Positions 12,418 through 24,231 of a DNA stretch of 64,000 bases are shown here, piece by piece. Position 1 is the first letter of the stretch. Each line of letters starts with the position of its first letter. This DNA comes from Desmodesmus armatus (Eukaryota > Chlorophyta > Chlorophyceae > Sphaeropleales > Scenedesmaceae), in assembly GCA_007449985.2 (NCBI GenBank), contig VIIQ02000785.1:58084-122083 (forward strand). The letters run 5' to 3'. A program made the position numbers and the translations under genes. The notes under the pieces were generated by a model that saw only the letters and a list, made by a program, of their open reading frames with translations, ran no database searches and was not told the origin of the DNA.

Positions 12418-15400
12418 ATGGTGAGTCAGATGAGTGAATTCGGGAAGGGGAAGCACGTTGTAACCTTGTGTGGAAGGTTTGAGGAACGGTGTAGGGGCAC
12501 CTGTGTTGTTCCCTGCTGCTGCAATTGGAAATGTGATTGCACAGAACATACAATCAAGCCATGTGATCCCTGCCCATCTGCACGTAGTCCCTTCTGGATA
12601 CTGGTTTAATAACGCATCCGCGTGTTGTTCTTGATCAGCACTTCTTCCAAAGTATTTGTAAAGCAGAGCTATCAGCTCCTGGCTGTGAAGAGTGAGAGCT
12701 AGCCGAAGGGTAGGATAGGGCGATAGCCGAAGGGCGCTAGCTCTTGCCGAAAGCAAGGCTAGGCATGGCAAGTGCTAGGATAGGCACAGAGTTCTCAAGT
12801 ATGCTGACGCAGAGGTTGCATTCTGGGTTCTAAGAGTAGTAGGACAGGCAAAGTCACAAGTAGTTGACGGGCACCCCACGATTTGCTTGTACGTTTGCTA
12901 ATGCATACCGAGTTACGGTGTGGCAGTGTGGGTTCAGTACTGGTGCATGCCTGACATGTCTCACCACAGCAGTGCATGGTTGGGTGCAGGGGGACCCTAC
13001 TGGAAACATGGGGGAGGTGGAAGGCAGGGAGGGTAGTTAGTCTCATTGCTGTGAGCTCTCGTTTTTCAATAGCTTGGATCTCATTGTGCACTACAGCACT
13101 GCCGTAGCTGCTAGCTCAATCCAGAGGTGCTGATGTTGGGTGGCCTGTCCGGTTCAGCTCTTTCTGCAGCAGCTGCACACCTGACAGGCAGCCTCACAGC
13201 AGAGGCTCTGTTTGGGGGGCAAGGAGTCAGGAGGCAGTTTGCGGGGGGGGGGGGGGGGGGGGGGGTGCTCTCGCCCGGGAGGGGTGGGGGAAGAGGGCAC
13301 CTCTGCTGCTTCAACAGGGGCAATGTACGTTGATCTTCACAGCAGAGCCTATGCTCGGGGGCAGGGGGCCAGGGACCAGGTCCTTGGGGGGGGGGGGGGG
13401 GGGGCAGTGTGCACCACCCACTGGCTCACGCAGCTGCACAAGCAGGGACGCCATAGATACTGGATAGCATCATTTTAGTTGATGGCGTTGTCGCGTTTCG
13501 ATGTTGCTGTGGTGAGGGAGCACTGCTGCAGCTGCTCGCTCAAACAGGGGCACTGTTGTCGGGTGGCGTGTCTGGGTCTAGCTTTGGTTTTCAAAGCTGA
13601 ACCCAGACAGGCCACCTGACAACAGTGCCCCTGTTTGAGCGAGCAGCTGCAGCAGTGCTCCACAGCACACCAACATCAAAACACCACAACATCATCAAAT
13701 AAATTGAACATGGACAGGCCACCTACCATCAGCACCCCTGCTTGCTCAAGCAGAGGGTGCTGCTGTTGGTTGGCCTGTCTGGGTTCAGCTTTGAAAGACA
13801 CAGCTGCACATCCGACAGACAGCCTCATGGCAGAGCCTCTGCTTGGGGGGGCAAGGAGTCAGGGGCAGTTTATGTTACTGTTTTGGTTGTGTGTGTGGGG
13901 GGGGGGGGGGCAGTGTGTACCACCCGCTGGCTCACACAACTGCACAAGCAGGGACGCCATAGATACTAAATCGGATGGCCTGTTGTCGGGTGGCCTGTCT
14001 GGGTTCAGCTTTGAAAGACACAGCTGCACATCTGACAGACAGCCTCATTGCAGAGCCCCAGTTTGGGGGGCAAGGAGTTATGGTCTGTTTTTGCGTGTGT
14101 GTGTGTGTGGGAGGGGGGGGGGGGCAACAGTAAAGTGGACAATCCCTTCCCGCCCGAACCACCACAACCCCCAGGGAGCACCCTTAGACACACGGTGACA
14201 GACCAGTCTGCAAAAAAGCAAAGGGCAGGCCCAAGCCCTGCCTGTGCCAGGCCACCCTGCACCATGGGACCATGTTGAGCTTGGAGGCAGCGCTGCGGCT
14301 GAACAGCACCCCCTTGCATGCGCCCCAACTGGCCCACAGAGCACCCAGTGTGAACATCTCCTCTCTTGAATAGTCCTCAATGCCCTCGCACTGGATGGCA
14401 TCGAAGATTATTCAAGGGAGGAGATCTTCACACGGGGTGCTCTGTGGGCCAGTGTGAACACATGCAAGGGGGTGCTGTGCGGCCGCAGCGCTGCCTCCAA
14501 AATCAACAGGGTCTTGTAGCACATCGAGGCCTGCAGGCAGGGGGCAGCACCCCTGCTTGCTCAGCTGAGGGTGCTGCTGTTGGGTGGCCTGTCTGACTTC
14601 ACTTGCTGGAAATGCAGCTGCACACCTGACAGGCAGCCTCACAGCAGAGGCTGTGGTTGGGGGGCAGGGAGTCCGGGGGCAGTTGTTGCTTTTTGGGGCG
14701 GGAAAGGGGGGGGGGGGGGACAGCACAGTATGCACCATCCGCTGGCTCGCACAGCTGCACAAACAGGGACAACATACTGATGTTTGTTGCTGTGCTGTGT
14801 AGCACTGTTGCAGCTCCTGGTTCAAGCAAGGTCACTGGTGGCAGGTGGCCTGTGAAGTTTGCAGGGGTCGTGAGCCGCACTTGCATACCTCACATGCAGC
14901 CTCACAGCAGAGCCTCTGTTCGGGGGACAAGGAGCCGAGTGCCTCACACACAGCTTCACAGCAGTGCCTTTGGTCGATAGGGTGTTGAGGGGGCTATGAT
15001 TGAGGAATGGACAAGGGGGGTCAAAGTTTGGGTGGCAGCGGTGGAGTGTAGTGGCCAACGCGCATTTATTGCCCTTGGCTGCTTATGTAGAAAGGGAGCT
15101 TGTAAGTGCAATTGAAAGGGAGGGTTGCGTGTGGTGTTGATGCTGTGAGTTGGGCATTGATGTTGCATGTGTGAGTGCTGCGCTGCTGTTGGCTCAAGCA
15201 GAGAGCACTGCTGTCGGATGGGCATGTCAGCTTGGCAACTGCTTCCACCTGCAGTTGCATACCTGACATGCAGCTTCACAGCAGTGTACCTGCTAACACA
15301 GCAATATGCCTGCTGGAAGGGTGAACAACCACCCAGCCATTGCAGGGGGGCTGAATGTGTGTGTGTGTGTGGTGGGGGGGGGGGGGACAGCTGCCAACAA

Positions 15401-18400
15401 GCGTCATGCTCTAGCTGACGGCGGCACAGAAACCAAGCTGGTGTGTACCCTGTGAGTGTGAGGGTTGATCTGCTGCTGGCTCAAGCAGGGGCACTGCTGT
15501 CGGGTGGCGTGTGAGGTATTGCAATTGCACATCTACTGCAGTTGCATGCCTCGCACGCAGCTTCACAGCAGTGTGACCTGCTATCATAGCTATCCGCCTG
15601 CGGGAAAGGTGCAGAGCCACCCAGGCACTACAGGGGGTCCAACAATGTGTGTGTGGGGTGGGTGGGGGGGGGGGGGGGGCTGCGCCAACAAGCGTCATGC
15701 TGTAGCTGACGGCTGCCTAGACCCAGATCAGGCACTCAGCTGTTGTCAGTGGTGGTGCTGGTGCTGGTGCTGTTGAACACAGAGCTGATGTACCTTCCTT
15801 GTTGTTGGTGATGCTGCTGTTGTTGGTGCTTTTGCTGTTGAACAGACAGCTACACCTGTCTCAAGCACACGGTGCTGTTGTCAGGTGGTATGTCAAGATG
15901 CTACCTGCATCTCATGCAGTTGCATCCTGACAGGCAGCCTCGCAGCAGAGCCATTGGTTGAGTCAGTGTGTTAGGCACGGAGAATACATGTGTAGCTAGC
16001 ATGAAAGCACCTTGGCAACATATCAGGTGTGTGGGGGGGGGGGGGGGGAGAGCATAATGTGCAGCAACCCCACGGTGTGCAATGTGTGGTGAGAGGCCAG
16101 TAATGTAGCAGTGCTCTGAAAGCCATCCCATAGCAGTTGGCATTGACGAAGAGGGGGGGGGGGGGGGGCTAGCATCCAGAAGGAGGGGGTGGCAGCAGGT
16201 CTTGATGCTGTTGGTACTCAGCTGCTGGCTCAAGCAGGGGTCACTGTTGGCAGGTGGCCTGTCAGGACAGCGTTGCACAGAAACTGTGCTTGCTTTCCTG
16301 ACAGGCGACCTTACAGCAGTGCCTGTGGTTGAAGGAGGAAGGTTTGAGCTAGGTTGGGTCCAGGAGAAAGCGGGGAAGGGGGGGGGGTGGTCTTGATGCT
16401 CTCAGTACTTAGCTGTCATAATCAAGATGCTGGCTCAAGCATGGGGCACTGTTGCCAGGTGTCCTGTCAGGTTGAGCTCGTCCAAGATGCAGGTGAATCC
16501 TCACAGGTAGCCTCACAACAGAGCCTCAGCCAGAGACTGACAGCTTTTTTGCGGGCAACTAAATTCAAAGTTTGGCCGGCGGGGCATACCGTACGACAGC
16601 ACTGGTGAAGTAGCCAAACCAAACTCTATGCGCCAGCTGACGGCTGCACACGCTTACACCCAGCGATGTGTCTGTCATAACCAAGACGCGGGCTCAGGCA
16701 GGGGGCACTCTTGTCGGGTGGCCTGTTGGCGCGTTATCTGCCGACATGCAGGTGAAGCGTCACAGGCAGCCTCACAACAGAGCCTCGGCTAGAGATAGAC
16801 AGATCTGGTTGCGGGCAACTTAACGCCAAGTTTGGAACGGGGGGGGGGGGGGGGGGGGGGGGCAGGTGTCTGGCAGAACTGGTGTTGTATCTCACAAGCA
16901 CATCTGACGGCTGCATACACGCTACACAACACATCATTTTTGACTGTCATAACCAGGATGCTGGCTCAGGCAGGGGGCACTCTTGTCGGGTGGCCTGTTG
17001 GCGCGTTATCTGCCGACATGCAGGTGAAGCATTACAGGCAGCCTCACAACAGAGCCTCGGCTAGAGATAGACAGATCTGGTTGCGGGCAACTTAACGTCA
17101 AGTTTGGACCGGGGGGGGGGGGGGGCAGGTGTCTGGCAGTACTGGTGTAGTATCTCACAAGCACATCTGACGGCTGCATACACCCAAACACATCATTTTG
17201 ACTGTCGTAACCAGGATGCTGGCTCAAGCAGGGGGCACTCTTGTCGGGTGGCCTGTTGGTGCGTTATCTGCCGACATGCAGGTGAAGCGTCACAGGCAGC
17301 CTCACAACAGAGCCTCGGCTAGAGATAGACAGATCTGGTTGCGGGAAAATTAACGTCAAGTTTGGACCGGGGGGGGGGGGGGCAGGGCTGGTGTAGTATC
17401 TCACAAGCACATGTGACAGCTGCATACACCCAAACACATCATTTTGTCTGTCATAGCCAAGATGCTGGCTCAGGCAGGGGGCACTCTTGTCGGGTGGCCT
17501 GTTGAGCATCATCTCCTGAAATGCAGGTGAAGCCTCACAGGCAGCCTCACAACAGAGCCTCGGCTAGAGATAGACAGATCTGGTTGCGGGAAAATTAACG
17601 TCAAGTTTGGACCGGGGGGGGGGGGGGGGCAGGTGTCTGGCAGAACTGGTGTAGTATCTCACAAGCACATCTGACGGCTGCATACACTCTACCGTGTTGT
17701 GACAACACATCATTTTGACTGGCATAGCCAAGATGCTGGCTCAAGCAGTGGGCACTCTTGTCGGGTGGCCTGTCGGCACGTTATCTGCCGACATGCAGGT
17801 GAAGCATTACAGGCAGCCTCCAACAGAGCCTCGGCTAGAGATCTAAGATAGACAGATGTGAGATAGACAGGTGGCAAAAGGGCACATGAGCTTTGATGTT
17901 GGGCCAGGGGGAGCAGAATATCAGTATGGAAAGCAGCGGGATAGCAGCCAACAAGCACCGTGCGCCAGTTGACGGCTGCACACACACCCAGACGCAGGTG
18001 TATTCTATTTTCTGTCAGGACCGAGATGGAAAGTCAAACAGTGGGCACTGCTGTCGGGTGGCCTGTCAGGCTGCCAACTTATCAGTGATACAGAGTATGA
18101 GTCTGCATGGTTTTTGACCACTGGACTTCTTGGGACACACGCAGCTGCTGCTGCTATTTTGGCAGTGTGTTACACATAGTAGCCATCCGAGTTCTCCAGC
18201 AAGACCGTAGCCTTCAGTCTTGCTGTATAATTTCAGCAACAGCACACCAATGCACAGATGCATGCTTAGCAGGCGGCCTCACAGCAAAGCCCATGGTTGA
18301 GGGTGTTTGTCTAGCTGGGGGTGCGTGGGATAGAATAGAGTGGTGATTGCTCGAGGGTGTGCAGATTTGTAGCTGGGGGTGTGGGCTGGGTGAAGTAAGG

Positions 18401-19053
18401 TAGCCATGAGGTGCCATGCCGCCGTTCACGGCTGCTGATGGTGCACGCCAACATGTCTGTGCTGACAGAATTGTGGGCAAGGAACATCAGGGCGCTGCAA
18501 GCAGGCTTGCAGTGCTTTTTGCTTGGTTTTTTTTCTTGGGGGAGGGGGTGTAACCATTGGATGCTTTCACCGCTGGGTGGTGCTCTGCACATGTGTTGCA
18601 GCAGCTGCTGCAGCTGGGGACCTAGTGCGTTGTTGCTGTGGGTGGACTGAACACTAGATAGGCTCTCATGATCGTGTTGGGGCAACAGCTGCTGCACTAT
18701 TCCGCCACAGCGTGTTCTAGCGATAGCTGTAACAGATATTACAGCTGTCGTTACAACAAACTGTGGCGAACTATTGACGTAGCTGTTGTCCCAACAGCAT
18801 CATGAGGATGACTCATTCGGGCATGAGGATGACTAATATTCACTTCTTGTGGATACTGATGAATCAATTGCAGGAGCCTCGCCTCCCCTACTTCCTTCTG
18901 CAAATGATGGTTGAGGGTTTTAGGGTTAAGCTTGTCAATGCAGCAGGCAGGACAAGACTAGCAAAGCCTTATCCCAAATCGGGCTTAGCCACTGTTTGTC
19001 ATGCTTTGCATTGGTACGTGCCGGCTGTTACCCTCCCTGACTGCTGTCACCAC

Positions 19054-19088
<35 letters not shown>

Positions 19089-19093
19089 TCGCC

Positions 19094-19167
<74 letters not shown>

Positions 19168-19171
19168 CACC

Positions 19172-19251
<80 letters not shown>

Positions 19252-20788
19252 CACCAGGCCAAGGATGACTGCTGGCAGCGTGGTCTGACCACTGCTGGTA
19301 TCATGGCAGCAGGCAGTGTGCCTGTGGGTTTCTTCAGGGCACACGCTACACTCAAGGTGGGTTGATGGGAACGCCCCCCCCCCCCCCCCCAAGAACCTCA
19401 CACTTGCCGAGAAAGTGCAGCGCTGGCGCAATGTCAAGCTGACGACTGGCATCATGGCTAACTTAGGACACTAACACCACGCACTCACTTGCCCCCCCCC
19501 CCCCCCCCCCCCCGGCGCGCGCGCGCGCAGAACCTCACATTTGCTGAGAAGATGCACCGTTGGCGCAACGTCAAGATGACCGCCGGTATCATGGCTAGCC
19601 CCATGTCCACCTCCCCACTCCCTTGGCATGACACACCTCTTCCTCTCCGCTTCTCACACTTGCTTCTGCACTGTCTCGTTGGAACAATGAACAGCTACTG
19701 CCATTGCACTGTGCCAAGACACACCTCTATTTGAACACCCCCCCCCCCCCCCCCGCCCCGCCTCCCGTCTACGCTGCCCTTTGCAGAACCTGACACTTGC
19801 TGAGAAAATGCAGCGCTGGCGCAACGTCAAGATGACAGCCGGTATCATGGCTAGTCCTATGGCAACCTTTGCAGCAGGCGGCCTGGCATTTGCCTTTGCC
19901 GACTGCACCATGCGCAACTACATGGGGCGGGATGACATGCTGTCGGGGATCGTTGGTGGCTTGGCTGCTGGTGCTGTGATGGGCCTCAGGACAAACAACG
20001 CAGGCAATGCACTCAAGTATGGTGCATTCTTCGCAGGTGGGTGGTGGTGCTGCTGAAGCTGGGGGGTGGGGGGGTGGGGTTGAGTGTGTGAGTTGTGTGT
20101 GTGTGGGGGGGGGGGGGAGCTGGTGCAGTGATGGGTCTCAGGACGAACAACGCAGGCAATGCACTCAAGTATGGTGCATTCTTCGCAGGTGGGTGGTGGT
20201 GGTGCTGAAGCTGGGGGGTGGGGGGGGGTTGAGTGTGTGAGTTGTGTGTGTGTGTGGGGGGGGGGGGGGGGCAGCTCGTACTGTGATGGGCCTCAGGACG
20301 AACAACGCAGGCAACGCCCTCAAGTATGGCGCATTCTTTGCAGGTGGGTTGCGGTGGTGCTGCAGCTTTGGGGGGGTGGGGGGGGGGGGGGGGGGGGGGG
20401 GTAAGTGGGAGGGGATGTGGATGCTGGTCAACAGTGGCTGTGGTATGGCTGTTTACCGTGCAAGCGACATCATTCTGTGTGACTTTGCCACTGTCCTGAC
20501 CCACCGTGCTTGTCTGGCCTTGTCTTGACCTGCAGGTGGCATGGTTGCGTGTGACTTCCTCACCCGCATCGCCCCCGAAGTGTTGGGTGACCTCAAACCT
20601 GCCTAATTATGTGTGACTTACGAAGATTCTTGATTCCTTTTTTTGCCTGTTGCGTTTGTGCTCGCTGTGTAGGTGGCATGATTGCGTGTGACTTCCTCAC
20701 CCGCATTGCCCCTGAAGTGCTTGGCGACCTCAAGTCCACAGGACCCATCCGCATCACCGAGGACCCAGCACCCGCACGGGCCTCTTAG
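12418..20788 (+). CDS. Tim17/Tim22/Tim23-family protein, NDUFA11 (B14.7)-like
   Basis: The product is a small membrane protein, best matching the complex I accessory subunit NDUFA11 in the mitochondrial inner membrane. The core exon, 19787-20036, encodes RWRNVKMTAGIMAS, then a Tim17-like Gly-rich helical region (GIVGGLAAGAVMGLR, NAGNALKYGAFFAGG). The last exon is 20673-20788 (CDFLTRIAPEVLGDL, stop TAG). The proposed first exon is only the ATG at 12418-12420, followed at once by GTGAGT. Its phase 0 matches the AACCTG start of the core exon and a TATA box lies upstream, but the resulting 7.4-kb intron is an inference. The total is about 122 residues. An alternative last exon, 20536-20606, ends in TAA after DLKPA. 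The family call is fairly firm; the start codon is tentative, and other Tim17-family members cannot be excluded. Confidence 0.62.
13120..18340 (+). repeat. Minisatellite field of about 17 diverged units, each with a G-run
   Basis: Units of about 250-350 bp carry gctcaagcaggggcactg, gtcgggtggcctgt, acaggcagcctcacagcagagcct and a plus-strand G-run. They recur near 13125, 13540, 13740, 13980, 14560, 14815, 15175, 15475, 15865, 16215, 16435, 16695, 16970, 17220, 17465, 17745 and 18040. The units from 16690 to 17880 are the youngest (about 255 bp, highly similar). The field fills the putative first intron of the Tim17-family gene. I find no coding sequence in it. Confidence 0.85.
13518..13660. repeat. 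Near-perfect foldback: 69-bp arms, 5-nt loop
   Basis: Positions 13518-13586 are almost exactly the reverse complement of 13592-13660, with only a few mismatches, around a 5-base loop. The arms consist of the minisatellite consensus (gctcaaacaggggcactg...), so an inverted copy of a repeat unit sits directly against a direct one. Confidence 0.9.
19053..19250 (+). repeat. (CTG)n microsatellite, interrupted, about 200 bp
   Basis: Roughly 60 CTG triplets with CAC and TTG interruptions. The tract ends at ctttcaccag, which precedes a degenerate copy (about 19255-19310) of the Tim17-family exon start. The poly-Leu, poly-Ala and poly-Cys frames across it are artefacts. Confidence 0.95.
19394..19603 (+). 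repeat. Two extra acceptor-side copies of the Tim17-family exon
   Basis: Copies at about 19394-19463 and 19531-19603 reproduce the first 70 bases of the real exon at 19787 (encoding NLTLAEKMQRWRNVK...). Each is preceded by its own C-run and AG: C-run plus aag, and C-run plus (GC)n plus cag. After ATGGCTA the copies diverge. They have separated by point changes, for example EKVQRW and EKMHRW instead of EKMQRW. Confidence 0.85.
19968..20344 (+). repeat. Three donor-side copies of the Tim17-family exon end
   Basis: The segment ending GGTGCATTCTTCGCAG/GTGGGT occurs with donors at 20037, 20189 and 20344. Each is followed by a similar G-rich intron piece with a long G-run. Every copy keeps a usable donor and the same phase. 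Only the first belongs to the continuous exon. Confidence 0.85.
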
Positions 20789-20842
20789 AGAGCGCAAGCA
20801 GATGGCCATGTCAGCACTGAGGACCCAGCACCCGCACGGGCC
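20536..20842 (+). repeat. Duplicated last exon and tail of the Tim17-family gene
   Basis: The exon start GTGGCATGRTTGCGTGTGAC follows an acceptor at both 20536 and 20673. The first copy ends in TAA at 20604-20606, giving a shorter C-terminus. A fragment of the end of the second copy (gaggacccagcacccgcac) is repeated at about 20818-20842, after the stop codon. Confidence 0.8.
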
Positions 20843-21552
20843 AAGGAGGCCATGGAGAGGCCATGATAATGCGGAGTGCCATCGGCAATTGACAGACAAG
20901 AAGAGTGTTGTGTGTATGCTGTGGTGCTTGGCTGGGGGCAATCGAAAGCGCGCCCGCACGTGCCTAAGGATCGTGTGGAGATGGCATGTTTTTTGAAAGG
21001 GCTTTCGCGATCATCGGCTAACGGTCAGGCACACGAGGAGTGCTGTGTGTCTACCTGTGGTGCTGGCATGGGGCGAAGGCACAAGCAGGCGTGATGCCGC
21101 TGTGTGTATATGCACATACTGTGTACTGCACCAAGCTGGCCTGGTGGTTGCTGGGTTAGCAGCACTGCCGTGTGTTGCAGTCCAGGGCCTTGGGGTGGTG
21201 TGGTGGCGTACGCCGCATCCCCTTCTGCCGGTCTCTGGGCGCAACCAGCCCTCAGCAGTGGCATCACCTCGTGGTTTGGTGCTTTGCTTAGTATCAGGAT
21301 ATCGGACTGCATGGGATCAGAGCAAAGAATTAGGCAATTGCAACTGTTGGTGCGGCACAAGATGAGTGTGGTGCGGTGGCTGTCCCATTCCTGGTTGTGT
21401 GTGTACTTGTGGTTTGACCCCAGTAGTGTTGTATCAGGCAATCAGCAGCACCGACGGGTCCATGTTGTGGAGCTGACTCACAGCTGATGCTTCGTGTGAG
21501 CAACCTGCCAGCCATGCGGTCATCTAGATCTTCGTGACGTGTTGAAGATCTT

Positions 21553-21715
21553 ACTAGCAGGGTGTCGAGGCAGGGTCTATAGGCCCCAACATGTGCGAGG
21601 TTTGCCGGTAGTAAGAGAAATGTGCCAGTGCGGCTAGCAGGGTGTCAAAGCAGGGTATATAGGCCCGAACATGTGTGAGGTTTGCCAGTAGTACGAGAAG
21701 AGTTCCAGTTCCACG
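21553..21715 (+). repeat. Tandem duplication of about 86 bp
   Basis: Two copies begin agcagggtgtc at about 21553 and 21639 and share gtataggcccgaacatgtg and gaggtttgcc. Between 20843 and 21550 I see no gene or named repeat. Confidence 0.75.
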
Positions 21716-21794
21716 TGTATACCCCCTGTTGGCCTGGGGAGGCTGTGCTGCCAGACCGCCCTCTGTTGGGTTGTGGCCCCCCTGGTGTAGCACA

Positions 21795-21905
21795 TCTGCT
21801 GCAGCCGTGTCGATTGGCTGAGTAACAACACCAAGTTGCATATGCATATGCATCACTAACCACTTCTTTTCGTTGACAGACACGACAGCTTCAGTCTATT
21901 CGAAT
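21795..21905 (+). repeat. Dispersed repeat, copy 1
   Basis: This contains tgcatatgcatcactaacc, cttcttttcgttgacagaca and cgacagcttcag. It matches 51372-51545 (same strand) and 63402-63545 (opposite strand). Family unknown. Confidence 0.7.
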
Positions 21906-22735
21906 TTACTTCAACACCAAGTTGAATGCAGCATCTAGCTCGCATCTGGACGAACAGTGCTGAGTGTGTAACAGGCTGACACTCAAAACAAACAATTTGG
22001 AGAGAAGTGGTGTGTGTGCTCCTTTCCACTTTTCGGCATCGCACATCGCGATCGTGTACTGTTAGCTCTGCGTGTGATCCCCGGATGGTCAATCCGACAG
22101 GTGCACTAATAAACAGCGCATGTAGCAGCGTAAGTGGCAGGTCTGGAACCGCAAGGGGCTCCTCCGTGAATTTGTCAATGTTCACCGGCCCGGGACATGG
22201 CAACAACAGAGTGAGTCTCAGCATGCAGCAATGTACAAGTACCTATGCTTGCTTCACCGGCCGATCATGTTGTAACAGCCGAACAGCGCATGTCGACAGG
22301 CGTCATGATTAGCAATTCGTCAGGTTTATCAGTGACCTCCGGAACCCTACTCGCAGACGTCAATTCCAAAGCCATAATTGCACACAAGTTAAGGTTGTTG
22401 AATAAAATGACATACCAAAATGCTCATGTCGACAGGCGTCATGATGATCAATAACACTATCCGACACCTTACGTAAAACACCGGAACCCTACTATCCGAC
22501 ACAGAACACACATATTCATAGCTCTGAGCAAGCAAAATGGTCTGCATTGCAAGAGACACGATTTCACCATTGTTTTTCGCAAATTCTGCACGGACATCCG
22601 TCATCATTCCGTCAATCGACTGATCTGCCACGTGGGTGCTTCTGAACGCATTGGCAACATGACGGTCAAGTATGATTCGTTTCCTGCATACTATATGCAC
22701 GGGAAGGTGCGTTCGGACAGTTCACTGACAGGGTT
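21905..22735 (-). other. Unidentified coding-like fragments
   Basis: Two minus-strand stretches look protein-like: 22460-22700 (for example DVRAEFAKNNGEIVS) and about 21990-22225 (for example PVNIDKFTEEPLAV). They could be two exons or remnants of a mobile element. A local duplication is present (gtcgacaggcgtcatga near 22292 and 22427; cggaaccctact near 22341 and 22482). I recognise no family. Confidence 0.25.
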
Positions 22736-23038
22736 TGTTTCGGTGTCATCATCAGCAACTGCAAGGTCGCGGAGATACTGGCCATGCTACCCCTGAATAT
22801 GCTCATATGTTGCCATTGAAAACATTGACAGGCTCGTACGCTCTTGCAGTGTGCCTTCGGGGTGTCGGTGTGTGCTTCGGGCGGGACCTTACCTGCTTGC
22901 TTCAGCTGAGCTCACGCTTCATGGTCTGCCAGGAGCTGTCTTGTCACGGGTTCCTGAGCATGCTATTACTGGGTTGCGCCAGATATCTGATAGTAGGGCA
23001 GCATAACTATTACTGGGTTGCTGTTGAGTGTTACTGTG

Positions 23039-23808
<770 letters not shown>

Positions 23809-23828
23809 ACGCGCGCGCGCGCGCGCTT

Positions 23829-24231
23829 CAGCACACACTTCTATCATTTAACCTTCCTGTTCAGCACACACTACTGTCATTTGTCCTTCCTGTTCAGCAC
23901 ACACTACTGTTATGCATCCTTCCTGTTCGGCACCCACTACTGTAATGCATCCTTCCTGTTCAGCACACACTACTGTCATTTATCCTTCCTGTTCAGCACA
24001 CACTACTGTCCGACAGTTAAATGCTTTATCCTTCCTGTTCAGCACACACTACTGTCATTTATCCTTCCTGTTCAGCACACACTACTGTTATGCATCCTTC
24101 CTGTTCTGCACCCACTACTGTAATGCATCCTTCCTGTTCAGCACACACTACTGTCATTTATCCTTCCTGCTCAGCACACACTACTGTCCGACAGTTAAAT
24201 GATTTATCCTTCCTGTTCAGCACACACTAGT
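23829..24231 (+). repeat. Minisatellite of about 32 bp with higher-order structure
   Basis: The unit is atccttcctgttcagcacac followed by actactgtcattt. About a dozen units are present, grouped in a larger period of roughly 175 bp marked by a ccgacagttaaatg variant (near 24010 and 24186) and a cacccac variant (near 23931 and 24109). On the minus strand the array supplies the stop codon of the gene at 24204-29353. Confidence 0.9.
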
